64,000 nt of DNA from Lanius collurio (taxonomy: Eukaryota; Chordata; Aves; Passeriformes; Laniidae): positions 11,803,925 to 11,867,924 of the forward strand of contig JACBWW010000012.1 of NCBI GenBank assembly GCA_020086605.1, given 5' to 3'. The translations under genes and the position numbers were made by a program. The notes beneath the pieces are model-generated. The model did not search any database and was not told the origin of the DNA. It worked only from the letters and a program-made list of their open reading frames with translations. Of the stretch, positions 23,631 to 37,204 are shown piece after piece (within the stretch, counting starts at the first letter, position 1; every line of letters begins with the position of its first letter).

Positions 23631-26224
23631 ACAGAAAACAAACAAAAAAAGAAATACCACATAATGGAAATGAACGTTAATAAGAGAAAATTTAGAATTC
23701 TGAGTCTGCAACTGCCTCAATGGTATGTTCCCAGATCTTTACCTGGGAAGTTAGCAGTTCTATACTGCATCACTTGCAGATTCTCTGTGTTTCTTAAACC
23801 ATCTAATGGCATGTCTAGCATGACAAAACATTTGGACACACTTGACAGCACAGCTTATTTTATTGTCATCTTTGGCACAACAAACCATAGTATTTAACAG
23901 TTACAGTTCAATAGCTGCGAAGGTTCTTCTCTTTCCCATGGGCTTCATTCATACACTTGGGAAGAAAAAAAATCCTTTGAGTTAATTGGAAATCACTCAT
24001 GCTGTGTGTCTAACCCAAGAGGAAATAAGTTTTGAAAAATCAGTGGCATGAATGATTGTTTGCACAACTCTTTCTGATAGTTGCAGTTAAAGAATAGATT
24101 GGTAGAAGTCAGGAAAGCCAGATCTTTTAGTCACTTTTCCTGCACAGGGATAAAAAATAATGGGTGTCTTTTAGAACTACAGTAGAAGCTATATACAAGC
24201 TAGTCATGTAAAACAAAAGTTTAAATCTATCAAAAAACATTAGTCACTCATTTCTAATCAAAGTTGATACAGCCTGATGAAATGGAGGGGAAAAGATGGA
24301 GAGAAACAGATGACCCACTTAATGTTCTTGTTAGGAAGCAGTTTCTGAAAAGAATTCACTACAGCTGCAGTTCAGATAAGCACTTTTTTGTATGTCCTTT
24401 TCATCTTCAATAATAAATCCACACCTATGTATACACTTATGGTCTCCTGCATGCTGAACAGCTCTGCTAAATCAAAGCCTAAATTAGAAAGTCTTTCAAA
24501 GTGTGGTTTAGAAACTGACATGTGGTGTTTCTCTGGATGGGAAAACATGAAGCCGTGTTTATCAGATTTCGTAAAATGAAGTTATCTCATAGAAGTGATC
24601 TTTGTGTTAAGATATTTCTGTAAAAACAAATATGATGATTTTTTCCTTTTAAAATGGAGAACTGCTGTTTTGTTGGGGTTTTTTCTCTGTCTGCTTTTAT
24701 TTTGGTGTCCCCCCCATTTCATCATTCATATTCTTTGGAGCAAATGGTTGTTCCATCACTTGACACAGCTACAGGGGAATTGTAGCACAGGATTTGTGCT
24801 ACTTCATAAAAAATACCAGGAAAGCACAGCACTTTCTCTCTTTGCTCATGAGCAGCTAAATAAATGTGGTTCCAAGGGAACAACATTTGCATGATGCAGG
24901 TTTTTTTCTCTAGCTCAGGAGCTAGGAAATTATCAAAGCTGATTTTTAATTCTCTGCCATCATCCGCAGTCTTTACACAGGTTGTTTTGAGTACAGTGGC
25001 AAACAGGTTATTGTGTGACAAGGCTGAATCTGAAGTGCATGAGGAAAATATCCTCTGCTACCTACTTACACCAATCTGCCTGTGTAGAGATATTTGGGTC
25101 TATTCTGGTAAAATGCTACTGCTCAGTGATACCAAACAAGGATTTTTTTACAAAGTGTTGCAGTAGCTTTCCCCCACTTCTATATTTGCATAGAAAATAT
25201 TCACATTTACATTAGCTTAAAACCTAAATTTAGAATTCTTTAGGATTTCTGTGCAGACTGCCAAATACTGTAGTATTAGGGTTCTTTTAGATCCAGCAGC
25301 TGCCTTGGTTAACATTGGCCATACGGTGTTATTTATGTTTGTGCTCCCTACCAGGAGCAGATGGAATCTCCTTCTAGCAGCTTTGCTGCTTTTCCATGTG
25401 GGAGGCCCAGAGAGTAACTGTTGGTAGCTACTCATCTGCCCTGCATCCCATTCCATCCTTCCACCTCTCATCCGTGAGCAGGGGCGGAATGCAGGCTCTG
25501 CTGAAATCTTGCCACTGAGGCCAGCTCAGTGAGGACTCTTTCTGTGATGCACAGTCCCTTCAGCCTGCTATTGCTGGAGTACAGAGATGGCTTGGAGCTT
25601 GCAGGGAGCTGTCAGATGGGCTGGTGAGAGCTAGGTGGCCAAGGCTCCGTTTGGATATGGCTGGGAAGTAGGTGGTGCAGAGCACCTTTTCTCCAACAAG
25701 CTTTGATATCACCCTACTGGGTACCTCTGGACAAGCCTAAGGAAAGTTGCAGCAGGATCACACTCTGTGCTCCAGCTTACCTGTGCAAGCCCTTCCACAT
25801 CCTCCTGGATAGGTTTTAGGACTGCAGGGAGCCTGGGACTACCATGGCAACACTGACAGGAGAAACAGAGCTATCTGTTTTAGTTGACTGGGATTGAATG
25901 AAACAAGCTGAGCAACTTTCTGGGAGGATGTTTTCTCATTCAAAGGAGGTTATATTCATGGCAGTGCCTGGGTGTACAGGTGGTTCTCCTTTTTCCCACT
26001 GTGCTTTTTGTCTGTGCATTACCAGTGAGGCAAGACTAACTTGTTCTTGGTGTGAAAGTGTTTGAAGGCACAAATAGATGCAGTGATTAAATAATGCTAT
26101 TTTACAAGAGAAAAGTAATTCTTTGATCTGATAAGCAGCTTGGAAATAGCTTGTGTGTAGGAAATGGCTGAAACTGACAGTATAGTAAGAGTAAACTAAT
26201 ATGGCTTTTATTCTCCCAACAACA
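23631..26224. other. Unique-looking non-coding DNA, no gene seen
   Basis: The stretch 25370-25860 is noticeably richer in G+C than its surroundings but contains no open frame of note and no CpG clustering. Short overlapping frames around 24595-25215 lack recognisable features. Confidence 0.55.
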
Positions 26225-27200
26225 ATGGGGCTCTTCAGGGCTCCATCTGAGGCCCAGCACTATTCAACACCTTCATAAACAATTTGGATGCAGGACCAGA
26301 AGGAATACTAAGTAAATTTGCTGTTGACACAGAATTGGGTGGAGTTGTTGACTCCCTCAGAGAGGCCCTGCAGAGACACCTCGACAAATTAGAGGGCTGG
26401 GCTATCATCAACCATGTGATGTTCAACAAAGACAAGTGGGGAATTCTGCACCTGGGATGGGGCAACCTCAGATGTATGGACAGAGTGGGGAATGAGATGC
26501 TGGAGAGAAGCACTGCGGAAAGGGACCTGAGGGTCTTGGTCGATGGCAAGCTGGATATGAGTCAGCAGTGCCCTGGCAGCCAGGAGGGCCAACCCTGTCC
26601 TGGGGGGCATCAGGCACAGCAACACCAGCTGGGAATTGAGGGGATTGTCCTGCTCTGCTCTGCTCTGCGTTGGGGTGGCCTCACCTTGAGTGCTGGGGGC
26701 AGATTTGGGTGACTCAGTATAAGACAATAAGCTATTAGAGAGAATCCAAAGGAGAGCAACAGAGATGGTAAAGGATCTGGAGGAGAAGACATATGAAGAG
26801 CTGCTGAGGACATTTGGCTTGTCCTCCTCACTGGAGGAGACCAAGGGGAGACTCCTTGCACTTTACAGCTCTCTAAGGAGTGGGAGAAGAGGGGCAAACA
26901 CTGATCTCTCCCCTGTAGTGATCAGTGACAGGGTCTGAGGGAATGGCTTGAAGTTTCATCAGGAAAGATTTTGGTTGGATATTAGAAAAAGGTTTTTCAC
27001 CAGGAGGATTGTTGGGCACTGGAACAGGCTCCCCAGGGGAGTGGTCACAGCACCAATCTTGATGGAGTTCAAGAAGCATTTGCATAACAATCTCAGGCAC
27101 ATGATGTGACTCCTGGGGACTATTCTGTGCAGGGCCAGAAGCTGGACACTATGATCCTTGTGGGTCCTTTCCAACTCAGGACATGCTGTGATTCTAAGAT
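26225..27200 (+). mobile_element. CR1 non-LTR retrotransposon, 5'-truncated 3' end
   Basis: The sequence follows the 3' part of avian CR1 elements: the C-terminal end of the ORF2 reverse transcriptase, then the 3' UTR ending near GGACATGCTGTGATTCTAAG, a worn form of the CR1 terminal ATTCTATG-type repeat. The plus frame from 26251 to 26712 reads GPALFNTFINNLDAG, then LSKFAVDTELGG, then GNEMLERSTAERDL and SQQCPGSQEGQPCPGGHQAQ, all typical CR1 blocks. The copy is dead: an in-frame TGA at 26248-26250 interrupts the reverse transcriptase, the catalytic FADD block reads FAVD at 26317-26328, and the 5' two thirds are missing, as usual for CR1. All antisense frames between 26235 and 27213 are shadows. 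Confidence 0.93.
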
Positions 27201-27248
27201 AAAAGTTTACCATAAAATTTATCAGAAAAGGATGAGAAGGTTCTTTCT

Positions 27249-27293
27249 CTCCTTTTTTTTTCCTTTTTCTTTTTACTTTTTTCTTTTTCTCCC
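27249..27293. repeat. Polypyrimidine tract (T/C-rich)
   Basis: Nearly uninterrupted T and C with a single A, about 50 bp downstream of the CR1 end. Low-complexity sequence. Confidence 0.85.
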
Positions 27294-30200
27294 CATGTAA
27301 TTCAAAGCCTCACCTCAAAACAGTGGAATAACATTCACACTGCAAAGCTCTGGGTGGTTTATTTTTTCCATTTTTGGTTTTGTTTTTTTTTTATATTCAG
27401 CATCCATGAAAGGGAGCTGTTCCCTGAAACCCAGCAGTGGCTAGTTACATGAGAAATCATGCCTTACTCTGTTCATGATTATTTATTGATTAAAATACAA
27501 TGTGCTGAATTGCAAATTACTTTTTGGACAGCTTGAATACCAGATCATTCTTTTATGGCCTTAAAACACAGCAATACATTGGAAACACAATGTTCTGAGT
27601 ACATCTGCCTATGCCCACCTTCCATTTATAAATTATAAAGCAGTTGGTTTTGATAATAGTACACTGTGTTTGTCTTAATAGTGCAAAACCTTTACAGCTA
27701 AAAGTAAACGGGGCATTTAGACTGAATTTTAATTTAATGAAGCTTTTTCTCCTAACTGGGAAACCCTTTCAGCAATAGCTTGAAAACATCCAAGGGAAGT
27801 TTTCTTAATGTTCTTATTATTTATTCAAGTCTCAAAGGAGTTTTTCCATATTTTTATCTGGGGTTTATGGGATCCACAGGCACTTTCAGTCTCTTACTAC
27901 ACTTCTGATGTTTTAATTCAGATGCCTCTAATTAAATTATTTTAAGATTCCTTTTCAGCCTGTTAGAAATTATATGTATGTTGTTGCCACAATGGATTAG
28001 GGTATTTTAAAGCTGAAATGACATGTATCCGCTGGGCACACTTTACAACTAACAAGTATTTTTTCTAGGGTTCAAGAAATATGGCCTGATGATTTAGAGG
28101 ACCAGAAACAGTAAAATACTCTCTGTGTGTGTAAATGACTTTATGACCACTTGTGGTTTAGGAATTTATTACAAGTATTTTCAAACAACCTGATTTAAAG
28201 CACATGTGAGGGAATGCTGACGAAACACTAAGTAACGGTTTAACAGAGCACAGGTGTATCATTTTATAGTAATGATCTGCATTAATGAATGGTTGATAAA
28301 CACATTTATATGGCAGTGGCCCTGAAGCATTAATAGTAAAGACAGTAATAAATCTGTACCAAACAATGTATCTGTTTTCATAATTCAAGTGATGCTGCTT
28401 ATAAAACCCTCCTACTGTAAATGCATTTTCCCCACCAATAAGCAAAATGTAAATTTACTTGGATATTAAAATCTTTCTAATCTGTATTTTCACATGACCA
28501 TGTGAACGTGCCCATCCTCACAGATCCTTATTCTCTGGTGATTCCTGTCGGCCCTGCACTCTCACACCCAGGCTAAGTGTTAAGGAATTCATTTAGTGCA
28601 GGTAGCTCAGTGTGCAAACTGCAGATTGAGCTCTGGGATCTTCCACTACCTATTGAATGATCATGAGGACCCATTTTCTGGTCCTTATTGATGGTTGAAA
28701 TGGAAGGGGAACCAGAAACAGAAGTGACTTGGTGAAGATCACACAACTACCTGTGGCAGAAGTGGAAACTTGGTCCATCTCTTGATTCCCTTTTCAATGT
28801 GTTTATACCCCAGACATTCAAATATTTTTGGGTGTTGTGGGAATCCTTGTGCATGTAGCTGAAGGCTAGCAACAACAGGAGTGTACAAAAGCTAAGAAAA
28901 GCAACCTTCTGAAATGATTCTCCGGTCCTGTGGGACATGTGCTGTAAGAGCAAGCTCTCTCCATAGACTATGTTATTAGATCCCTTTGAAATGTCGGCCT
29001 GAGGATATATCTTTTTTTGTATTTTATTGTTATTTTACACAATTACTCTTCAGTTAAGTTATTAATTTCACCCAGGCTAATACAGTATATAAAATGTACT
29101 CTTTTTTTTATAGTTTTTCTTTTGATGGAAAAAATAAAAAGGCAATTTTTTATGCATAACTTTTGCCTAAACTCCTCTGTACTCATTTTGCCACATGGAA
29201 ATAATTTCAAGAGCCATATACCACCTATGTTAATCCTGTGTAAATCTGGAGAAGCTCCATTCAGGTTCATTGCAGGCTTAAAATGCTATAGCTGATAGCA
29301 GGATGTGTCCCATGGCTCCCTTTTTGTAATGATATTCTAAACTTATCATATAAATTCACAGTCTTATGTGTTAGAAGTAGGCATTTATATGCAATGATGT
29401 TGCACTGCCTTGACTATTCTGAACTGAAGAAATAAAGACTTATTTATCCAGAAATAACTGGCAGAGGATGGTAAAGATTTATATTGTATAAATTTGAAGA
29501 ATTCAACATTATTTTGGTTGGTTAAGGCTACTGGGGAAATAACCTTTTTAGAGGATTTGTGTTAGAGACCATATTGTGCCTGTAACTAAAGTTGCGTGTG
29601 AAATTATTGAAAGAAACTTTTCAGTGAATATTCTGTGTTGAATAATCTGAGAGTGTGAATCACAGAGTATCACTGATATTATATTCTGAGGAAGATTGTG
29701 TGCATTGGTTACCGTAAAATATCTCTTCAGAGACAGGAGGCAGTGAGGTGAAACCATCTGCTGTGTATATGTATGTGTGTATACGCATAGACATATATGT
29801 TTATAAAAATAAAATCTCCTTTGACTTTTCAGAAGTTCAGTTTAACTCAGTAGAACCATTTCTAGTGAAATGGGATATTTTTGGTCTGGGATTGCAGACT
29901 GATTCAGTGAGTTATCAGGATGACTAACAGCATCTCTCGATTCAGATACTTCTATGGTGATCTTTCACTCTGATAACCCCAATATAGAATCACAGAGTCC
30001 TGCCTCTCATGAAAAAAAGCATGCAAGAGAAGAGGTCCAAAGGGAAAAGAGTAATATTGTATTCATTTTTTAAAAGTACATAAATAATTTGATGAAATTA
30101 TAACAGTACTTATATTATTTAAAAATAAAAAAGGTATTTGTTACATGTAACATTTTTTACTTTCCCTGCATTGTCTTTCCCAGTTTTCCTCATTTGGTTT

Positions 30201-30575
30201 GGTGTGTGTCAGCATGAGCACTCTGTGTCAGCACCAGATTTATAAAATGAATTAGCAAGTGCTTTCTCATGACATTGGGTCTCTCTGGGTTAAGATCTCT
30301 CTCATCCTTGTTAGTGGTCTGGGGAAGCTGCTGCTTATCTTTTCTTCCCACTCCCCTCCTTTCTGGGATAAGTTCAGAAACCTATTCTTTGTCCCCCATA
30401 TTTGTGAGGCAAACAGACCAGCAGATGAGCTAGCTTTCAACTTTCTGTTTTTCCTAAGCCTCAATAAAACAGCAGAGAGAGAATAAAAAAGAGAAATCTA
30501 ATTTTCTCTGGAAGGAATCACCCTATTGTTCCACTTGTTTATTCAAGTCTGGCTTAATGTAATTGTAAAGACTGC

Positions 30576-30624
30576 TTTTTTTTTTTCTTTTTCCCTTTTT
30601 TTTTCTTTTAAGTTACTTTTTTTT
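30576..30624. repeat. T-rich low-complexity tract
   Basis: Runs of T interrupted by single C or CCC and one short AAG. Simple sequence without other features. Confidence 0.8.
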
Positions 30625-33261
30625 GACTGTTACAGAAATGACACGGTGCATTTGCCAGAAAGTGCTTCAAAGACGTTGATTTAAAATAAGCTGTAGTGCT
30701 GCATCAGAAACTCTTACTGAAGTCTGAAGTGGTTTTGCCCACCTTTTTCTGTGTTCCTGTCACAGTTTACTTGCTTTGTCCTTCCCTAGACACTACCGCA
30801 TTTAATTATTTTCTCTTTTTTCCCCTTATTTTGCAAATGCTGAGCAGAGTTAAATGCAAACCCAGCCACTTCTCATTCAAGGTCCTTAGGACTGTTTTTG
30901 GTGCAGGTGGGTTGATATTTTATAAGGGATAACTTACCCTCTCTTCCTTTTTTCCTACCTCACTTGAACAAGAACTAAGAAAAGATTTGTTTTAGCAGTG
31001 TAGTACTGTGTCTAGGAGAAAACATTTGCTCAAATGTGTTTTCAAAAGCTGAATGCATGTGCAAGTGCATTCCAATTATCTGATTCCCTCTTGATCCTAA
31101 TGAACTAAGAGAAGCTTTATCCTGACAGTGCTTGACTGCCTGCTGCTCTTTCCAAATTGTTGCTCTGTCTCACCTGCTGCAGCTGCCTTTAGGCTGTCTG
31201 TGAAAGTTCACAGACTCTAATTTTTGGGTCATATATTAGCCTTTGGTTTACAAAAGAGGCTAAGTGTTCTGAAAATTTCCATGGCACGCCTGCCAACTTT
31301 AATAATCTATTATTAAATCTGTAAGAATTTCAGCTACTCTGTGCTGTACCTTAATTTTTCTGGGCTAATAAGAGCAAAAAGTCAATCCCATGATGACTTT
31401 GCAATGGAAATTGGAGTGAATAATGCGTTGGTAAGGCAGAAGCTAGGACTGCTGCCAGAGGGAAAAACAACACCTAATTTTTGAGACAATGTGACTGAGT
31501 AGCTAGAAAGATGCTTTGGGGTTAGGAAGGCTGTCTGTACCTCCCTGGATATGCCCTAGAGTACCAGCTCTCCAAACCCTGAAGGCTGAACTGTAAGCAT
31601 CTTTCACCAGGCACTGAAAACCCCGGAGCCATTTGGACATTAAAGTCTTGACCTGTCTGAACTAAAGTTTGTTCTCAACATACAGAAAGTAGTTTCCCAT
31701 TTTGGTTAAAATATACATAGAACAATTAATTGAGAACATCCTAACATATAGTTACTAGTTTCTTTCATTTTAAGGTGAGTAAAGTGTAATCCTTATAAAG
31801 AGCTTCAAGTCAAATTGATTTAACTCTCTAGTACCTAAAGAGCTGCAGCAGTGATCTGCTACTGGGGAGCCATAGCTTGATAGCAGATATTTATTGAATG
31901 TTTTTGTTTGTTCTGCAGCTCCTCTATTCAGAAACCTTTAGGCAAGTTGTTTTCCTCCAGGTCTGTGTTTGAATTCCACAGCAAATATCTTGTTTGTGAT
32001 GCCCTCACTGGCTAGGAAGAGGACCTAGGGACAACAGAGCTCAATCTGGGATACAGACAGCAGTGATGATGTACCACTCTGATATTTTTAAGTAGCACTG
32101 GCAGCAGGTTTGCAAGTGGTAAGTATCTATCCTGAGAAGAACACCCAATGTGCCAGAAGCTTCCAAACAAACCCCTCCTGCTAACATTTAGGCTAATGAA
32201 TTTTTCACTGTGAACATATTGGATGTAAACACCTGTGGAAAACACATGTGTGGAGAGATCAAAAAGCATCTTGTTTGGGTTTCTCAGTGCTTGAACTTTT
32301 GCCAGAATCAGCTGTAGTGAGTAATCAAAGAGCTCTCAGGTAGTTGTACTGGGATTATTCAGACCAAATGAGATCAACAGTCCAGAATCTACACTTCTGC
32401 TTAGCAGGTTAATTTACAATTTAGAGAATGTATGAGGAAATCCCCCTCTGCTGTATAAATATTAATTATTAGTAGTATTTTTGCCTCTCTCTTACCTCAA
32501 GACACCTTATTTCGTTGTCTCACAGTGTCCCTTTCTGTCTTCCAGAGTTTTGAGTCTTGTGCACTATTTAGGAAAATAGATTTCTTCAGCTTTGATGTTT
32601 TCTTACTGGGAGAAAAAAAAAAAAAGCAGATGGTGTGATTGTTTGCCAAGGATCAAAATCTTCTTGCACAAAAATGATCTGGATCTTAAATCTAACACTA
32701 ATAACATATTCTCTGTGTACTTATAATGAAAGTTCTATCAATTAAAAAGCTTTCTACTCATTACCTGGAAAGGTAAACAGTGAATATTCCCTGCCTCTTT
32801 CCTTCTGTTTGTTCTATGTTCTGCACAGAGAGACTTGGACCAACCTTCACAAGAAGGGAGACAATTCAGTCAGGAGATCCAGTTTGTCCACAAATGTGGG
32901 GATATATTTTCAAAATAATTCAACTGTATGAGTGTTCTTGGAGTTACATCTGCCTGAAAATTAGATGTAGCTGGATAAGCAGATGTATGGCTCCAGATTT
33001 GGCACAAAAGATTAGAAAATGCTTTTAAAATGCAAAATTTGTTATGAAATTAACAGAAGCATCATCAGTCATTAAGACAAATTCTGAACAATGTGCTTTG
33101 AAAAGTTAACCTGTCTTACTAAAATGATTAGAGGAACATGTAACTTGTCATATTGGAGTAGACTCATTTCTCCAATTGGTTTAGTATCTAGTGTCAAAGC
33201 ATATCATCAGACAATATAAACCTGTTGTGCCTGGCCTCATCTCACTAAACAAGTTCATTGA

Positions 33262-33283
33262 ACACCTTCAAATGTGAAGGTGT
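33262..33283. other. Hairpin: perfect 9-bp stem, 4-base loop
   Basis: ACACCTTCA (33262-33270), loop AATG, TGAAGGTGT (33275-33283). It is too short for a microRNA precursor and has no T-run typical of an RNA polymerase III terminator next to it. Confidence 0.85.
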
Positions 33284-36200
33284 CCCAAATACTTTTGGAG
33301 CCCTCTCTGAGAGGACTACCAAGTTGTCTTTGCCTGTGCTGCTTCATAACCACTGTTATACTGACTGCCTGTAAGCATTCCTCCTGCAGAACCACCAGCA
33401 GCGCTTCCCTTGATGAGTCTACCCCTTGATTGAGTCCTGCCCACCAAACATGTGCCCCTTCAGACAGGACAGGATGAACATTTCCTGGCTGACTGGGACA
33501 CATGGAGATGCTGCATGGAATCCTGAGTGACAGTCCCAGCCTTCTTTACAGGGTCCACTACAACAACTACTCCTGCTGTGGATATTTGTATAACTATGGC
33601 AGAGTAAAAGCTCCTAAAGGTAAATATTAATGCTCTCTACCGCCTTGTACTCTCTTAGAGTTAATGGAAGGTGCTGACAGCATCAAGCAGATACACTCAG
33701 CTTTGGAGGCTATAAACCAAAATCCCACAGATTTATAATAATATTTTTCTTTCTTCCTTTTTAAAAACATAGACTGTTGCTTTCAGGCTTTTCCTTACGG
33801 AAGGGGAACATTTCTATTTCATCATAACCCTAGTGTTCTGCTGTGTGGAGAGGTGCTGGTGGTTTCTGGTGGCTCACACCACAGCCCCTCTAGGTTTATC
33901 CTGTTTGTTGCTGGACTCTGACTTGGCTGCTTGATATTTCAGGGTTGTGGTCCAAAGTTTCAGGTCTTAAATGATGCCCTGGATCTACATAATGTGAGCA
34001 CAATCTGCTAGGAAAGGAACAGAAAATGCAAGTGTGGCAGGGAGAAATGAATGGCTGTGCAAGGAAAAACACTGAGCTTTGGGCTGAGGGTGGACTTAGT
34101 TCTTCTTCGTGGTGACCTGATTTTTGTTCTCTTTTTTTCTGTAGTATTTATAAAACATGAGATGTTATTGGGAGATGATGCACCTAGTTCTGAGACGTGC
34201 TGAATGCAATCCATAAAATTCTGACAAGCCCTGACCACCCAAGCTTCTACTTGCCAACATTTTTTCTTGTCATTTGTCCCAGAAAGAGGGCTCTGTTACA
34301 ATCAAATAAAAATACATTTGCAGGAAAGGATGTGGATGTTAGGGTTGGTTTTTTGCCACAAACTTTTGATGTACATGTGTTCTGGAGGGGGTGGGGAAAT
34401 GAATAGAGCCTTGTATTTTTCTGCTGGGATGTGTTTGCCTTCCAACAGTTTCACTTCCAGTGGTTAATTCTCCAGTATTTTTCGGGGTAATGTGAAGCAG
34501 ATAAGATCATGCATAGTGTAAGAAAATGAAAGTAATTCCAAAATATCTGGCAGAGACATTTTAATCCTAATTAAAACTGAAGGAGGAAAGAGAAGGAATT
34601 AAATGCATTTTATAGTCTTGACTTATTCCCTCCCCATCAAGGAGATTCTTTCCATTCTAGAATGGCCCTGCATAATTTCTAATCAGCCTTTCAGCCTTCA
34701 CCATGAGTGACAGGGCAAGGAAGAGAATTTCTGCCAGTGTCTTGGGAGAATTTATTTAAGGTTCTCCTGAGCTGTGGAAGGGATTTGTCATTGTCAATAT
34801 CAGCGACGTGGCTGATCAGCACCCTGGTCAGTCTTGTCATCAGGAGAGGAAATAGAGTACGTGTATGTGACAGATAAAGAGAGAGAAATTGCTTCGCAGA
34901 AAAGTTATTCTCATTCTAGCCATCTGTGTCTGTGTGTATTCTAGCTGTTGTTCCACTAATTCTTGGGGAAATAAAAATAAGACCCACCATTCAATTTACT
35001 CTCTAATTTACTTCACTGAGCACTTGGGCGATGAACCTGTGATGGGAGAACATACTGGCCTGGGGAGAAAAGAATGCAGTGCTCATTCCCAAGCTAACCT
35101 CTTTTATAGACTGTGAAATTTTGTCAGTTAATTCCAGGAGACCCCAAAGAAACTCTGATGTGAGCCTCTCGTGTTAAGAGGTTTGGGGTCTGCAAAGCAT
35201 CCAGGATTTCAGGGGCTTATCTGAGCTTATCAGCAGTAGCTGGCACTCTTTGATCTGCCAATTGAGTCAGGAATCTCTTTGAAACAGGTGTCTGTATAAG
35301 GTTTTCCACTGCATTATGATTCTGGTCAGCTTCAGGCTCTCACTGCACTTCCAATTTGATCTAAAAATACTTTTGCTGATGTGGGCTATAAAACACTCAG
35401 TTGTAGGTGAGTTGGTACTGTCTTCCCTAATTGCAAGATTCAGTTATTTGTAATTTCAAAGGTCAAGAGATACATCTCTGATAAAACAATTCACCAACAT
35501 ATTTGAGCTCTTCTGACACAAGTGTGAGGTTTCCTTCCAAATCATAGATAAGTGCAGAAAGTATTTTCTGTACAAAGGAGATTTCTTTTGCTGAAGCCTG
35601 AGGGGCCTTAGACCCTCTATCATTGCTTTCTTTTTCCTGCTGGAGCAAAAGAGCTGCTGCATATTAGGAAATCATGGTAAGGCTCTGCAGCAAATCCCTC
35701 CCAGGCTGTTCCTACAGTCAAAAGGGTATGGCTAAAGCAGGCAGAGTTCCTCTTTGTTGATTCATCTTCCTTTGAAGCCATTAACTGGCTCCAAATGGCT
35801 GAATTTTGAGTTTATTAAAGGCATGGCATAAGAGGATGGACAGAATATTAGTAGACACACTTAATTTGCTGAGTTTGGGTTCATGTCCTCCTCTCATGTC
35901 CTTGGAGTCTTGAAACTGGGGACAGAAGGTATCAGCTGAGTACTATCTCTTTGTATGCTCATCATTCTGTGTTTAGATACTAATTCTTTGGGTTCTGTGC
36001 TTGGCATATGGGAAATTATAACATTGTAAAACCTTCTTGCTAGCTTGGAGAATATTCAAGGACTAGGATTTAAGTTGGATATCTAGATTAAAAAAATTTA
36101 ATAAGAGAACAGGCTATCAGATAACCACCATGTTTTTATTTCTTTTATTTCTGATTTTAATCATGAACCAGATGTACACTTTACTACTTCACAGGGTCTA

Positions 36201-37016
36201 CAAATACTCTTGAATTTTGTAGAAAATAGTAACGAAAGCTGCTCTGAAGTTCTTGACTTTAATTTCATTGGCATATCCATCATAAGAGGCTATTAAGGAA
36301 ATTAAGCGGTGACAGAGTGTGAACTAAATTTGTATGAGGCACCAGAAAAATTTTGATGTGCAAAATTGTTTGAATAACTGGCTGGTTTCCAACATCACCA
36401 AAATTCTGTAGCTAGTATCTAAAGCCCAAACAAAATTGCTAGAGCTGATAGTAGGTAGGGAAGAGGGAGAGATTTCTGCTTTTTTTAAAAAGAAAGGATT
36501 TCCAATTTTTCAGACTTAAAATGTTAATTGGAAACAATTTGATCTCATGTCATTCTAATTAAATCTATTTCTTCATTGTGCTTGCCTAGCCAGGACTGCA
36601 TCATTCTGGGTTTCTAGATGTTATGACTCCAAGACCACTTGGAATGTGGATTTTCCACAGATGCAGTGTTGGTTCTGTTTCAGAAGGGAAGGAATGGTTA
36701 TTGGGGCAGAATATTTCAGACAGTTTAATTTTACACTTAAGGAAGATAATGCTGGTCACTCTCTCCTGGATTTGGCTGGGATAGTGCTAATTTTCTTCCT
36801 ACTAGATGGTTCAGTGCTGGGTTTTGGATTCAGTATGAGAATAATACTGATAACCTGCTGATGTTTTAGCTGTTGCTAAGCTCTGTTTATTCTAAGTCAG
36901 GGACTTTTCAGCTTCTCCTGTCCTGCCAGTGAGAAGGCTGGAGGGGCACAAGAAACTGGGAGGGGACACGGCCAGGACAACAGACCCGAACTGCCAAAGG
37001 GATATTTCATATCATA

Positions 37017-37024
37017 TGACATCA
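37017..37024 (+). promoter_or_regulatory. CRE/AP-1-like site in type B LTR U3
   Basis: TGACATCA, one base from the palindromic CREB/ATF site TGACGTCA, placed 6 bp upstream of the LTR TATA box. The change at the central CG (to CA) is what methylated-CpG decay would produce. Binding is inferred from the motif only. Confidence 0.45.
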
Positions 37025-37031
37025 TGCCCAG

Positions 37032-37038
37032 TATATAA
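37032..37038 (+). promoter_or_regulatory. TATA box of type B LTR
   Basis: TATATAA within CCCAGTATATAAACTGGGG; the flanking CCCAGT and ACTGGG form an inverted repeat around it. It is better preserved here than in the minus-strand copy near 7100, where the corresponding sequence is AGTATAGACTGGG. Confidence 0.6.
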
Positions 37039-37198
37039 ACTGGGGATAAATTTGGCTTGGAGCCACTGCATGGGAACTGGTTGGGTACCAGTTGGGAAGT
37101 GGTGAGGAATTGCATTGTGCTTCATTTGTTTTGTATATTCTACTGCTTTTATCATTACTATTATTATGATTTTTATTATTTTCTTTCCTTTCTGTCCC

Positions 37199-37204
37199 AT
37201 TAAA
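37199..37204 (+). terminator. Polyadenylation signal (ATTAAA) of type B LTR
   Basis: ATTAAA in TCCCATTAAACTGTCT, about 165 bp downstream of the TATA box, the expected R-region position. The minus-strand copy has ATTTAA at the equivalent place. Confidence 0.5.

Larger units (their letters stand above)
27294..36761. other. Unique-looking non-coding DNA, no gene seen
   Basis: About 9.5 kb between the CR1 fragment and the type B LTR. It includes T-rich runs at 30576-30624, an alternating TATG/TGTA patch at 29762-29800, a 9-bp-stem hairpin at 33262-33283 and one minus-strand frame with a splice-acceptor-like start at 35463-35656. No recognised gene, RNA or further transposon was found. Confidence 0.5.

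Noticed and set aside
26235..27213. Several antisense frames of 75-151 codons
   Set aside because: They lie on the strand opposite the CR1 reverse transcriptase and 3' UTR and are shadows of that element.
29985..30045. AGAATCACAGAGTC considered as an old CR1 tail
   Set aside because: The downstream sequence does not continue into CR1 3' UTR, so it cannot be distinguished from chance.
33262..33283. Hairpin considered as a microRNA precursor
   Set aside because: The 9-bp stem is far shorter than a pre-miRNA stem and the flanks do not extend pairing.
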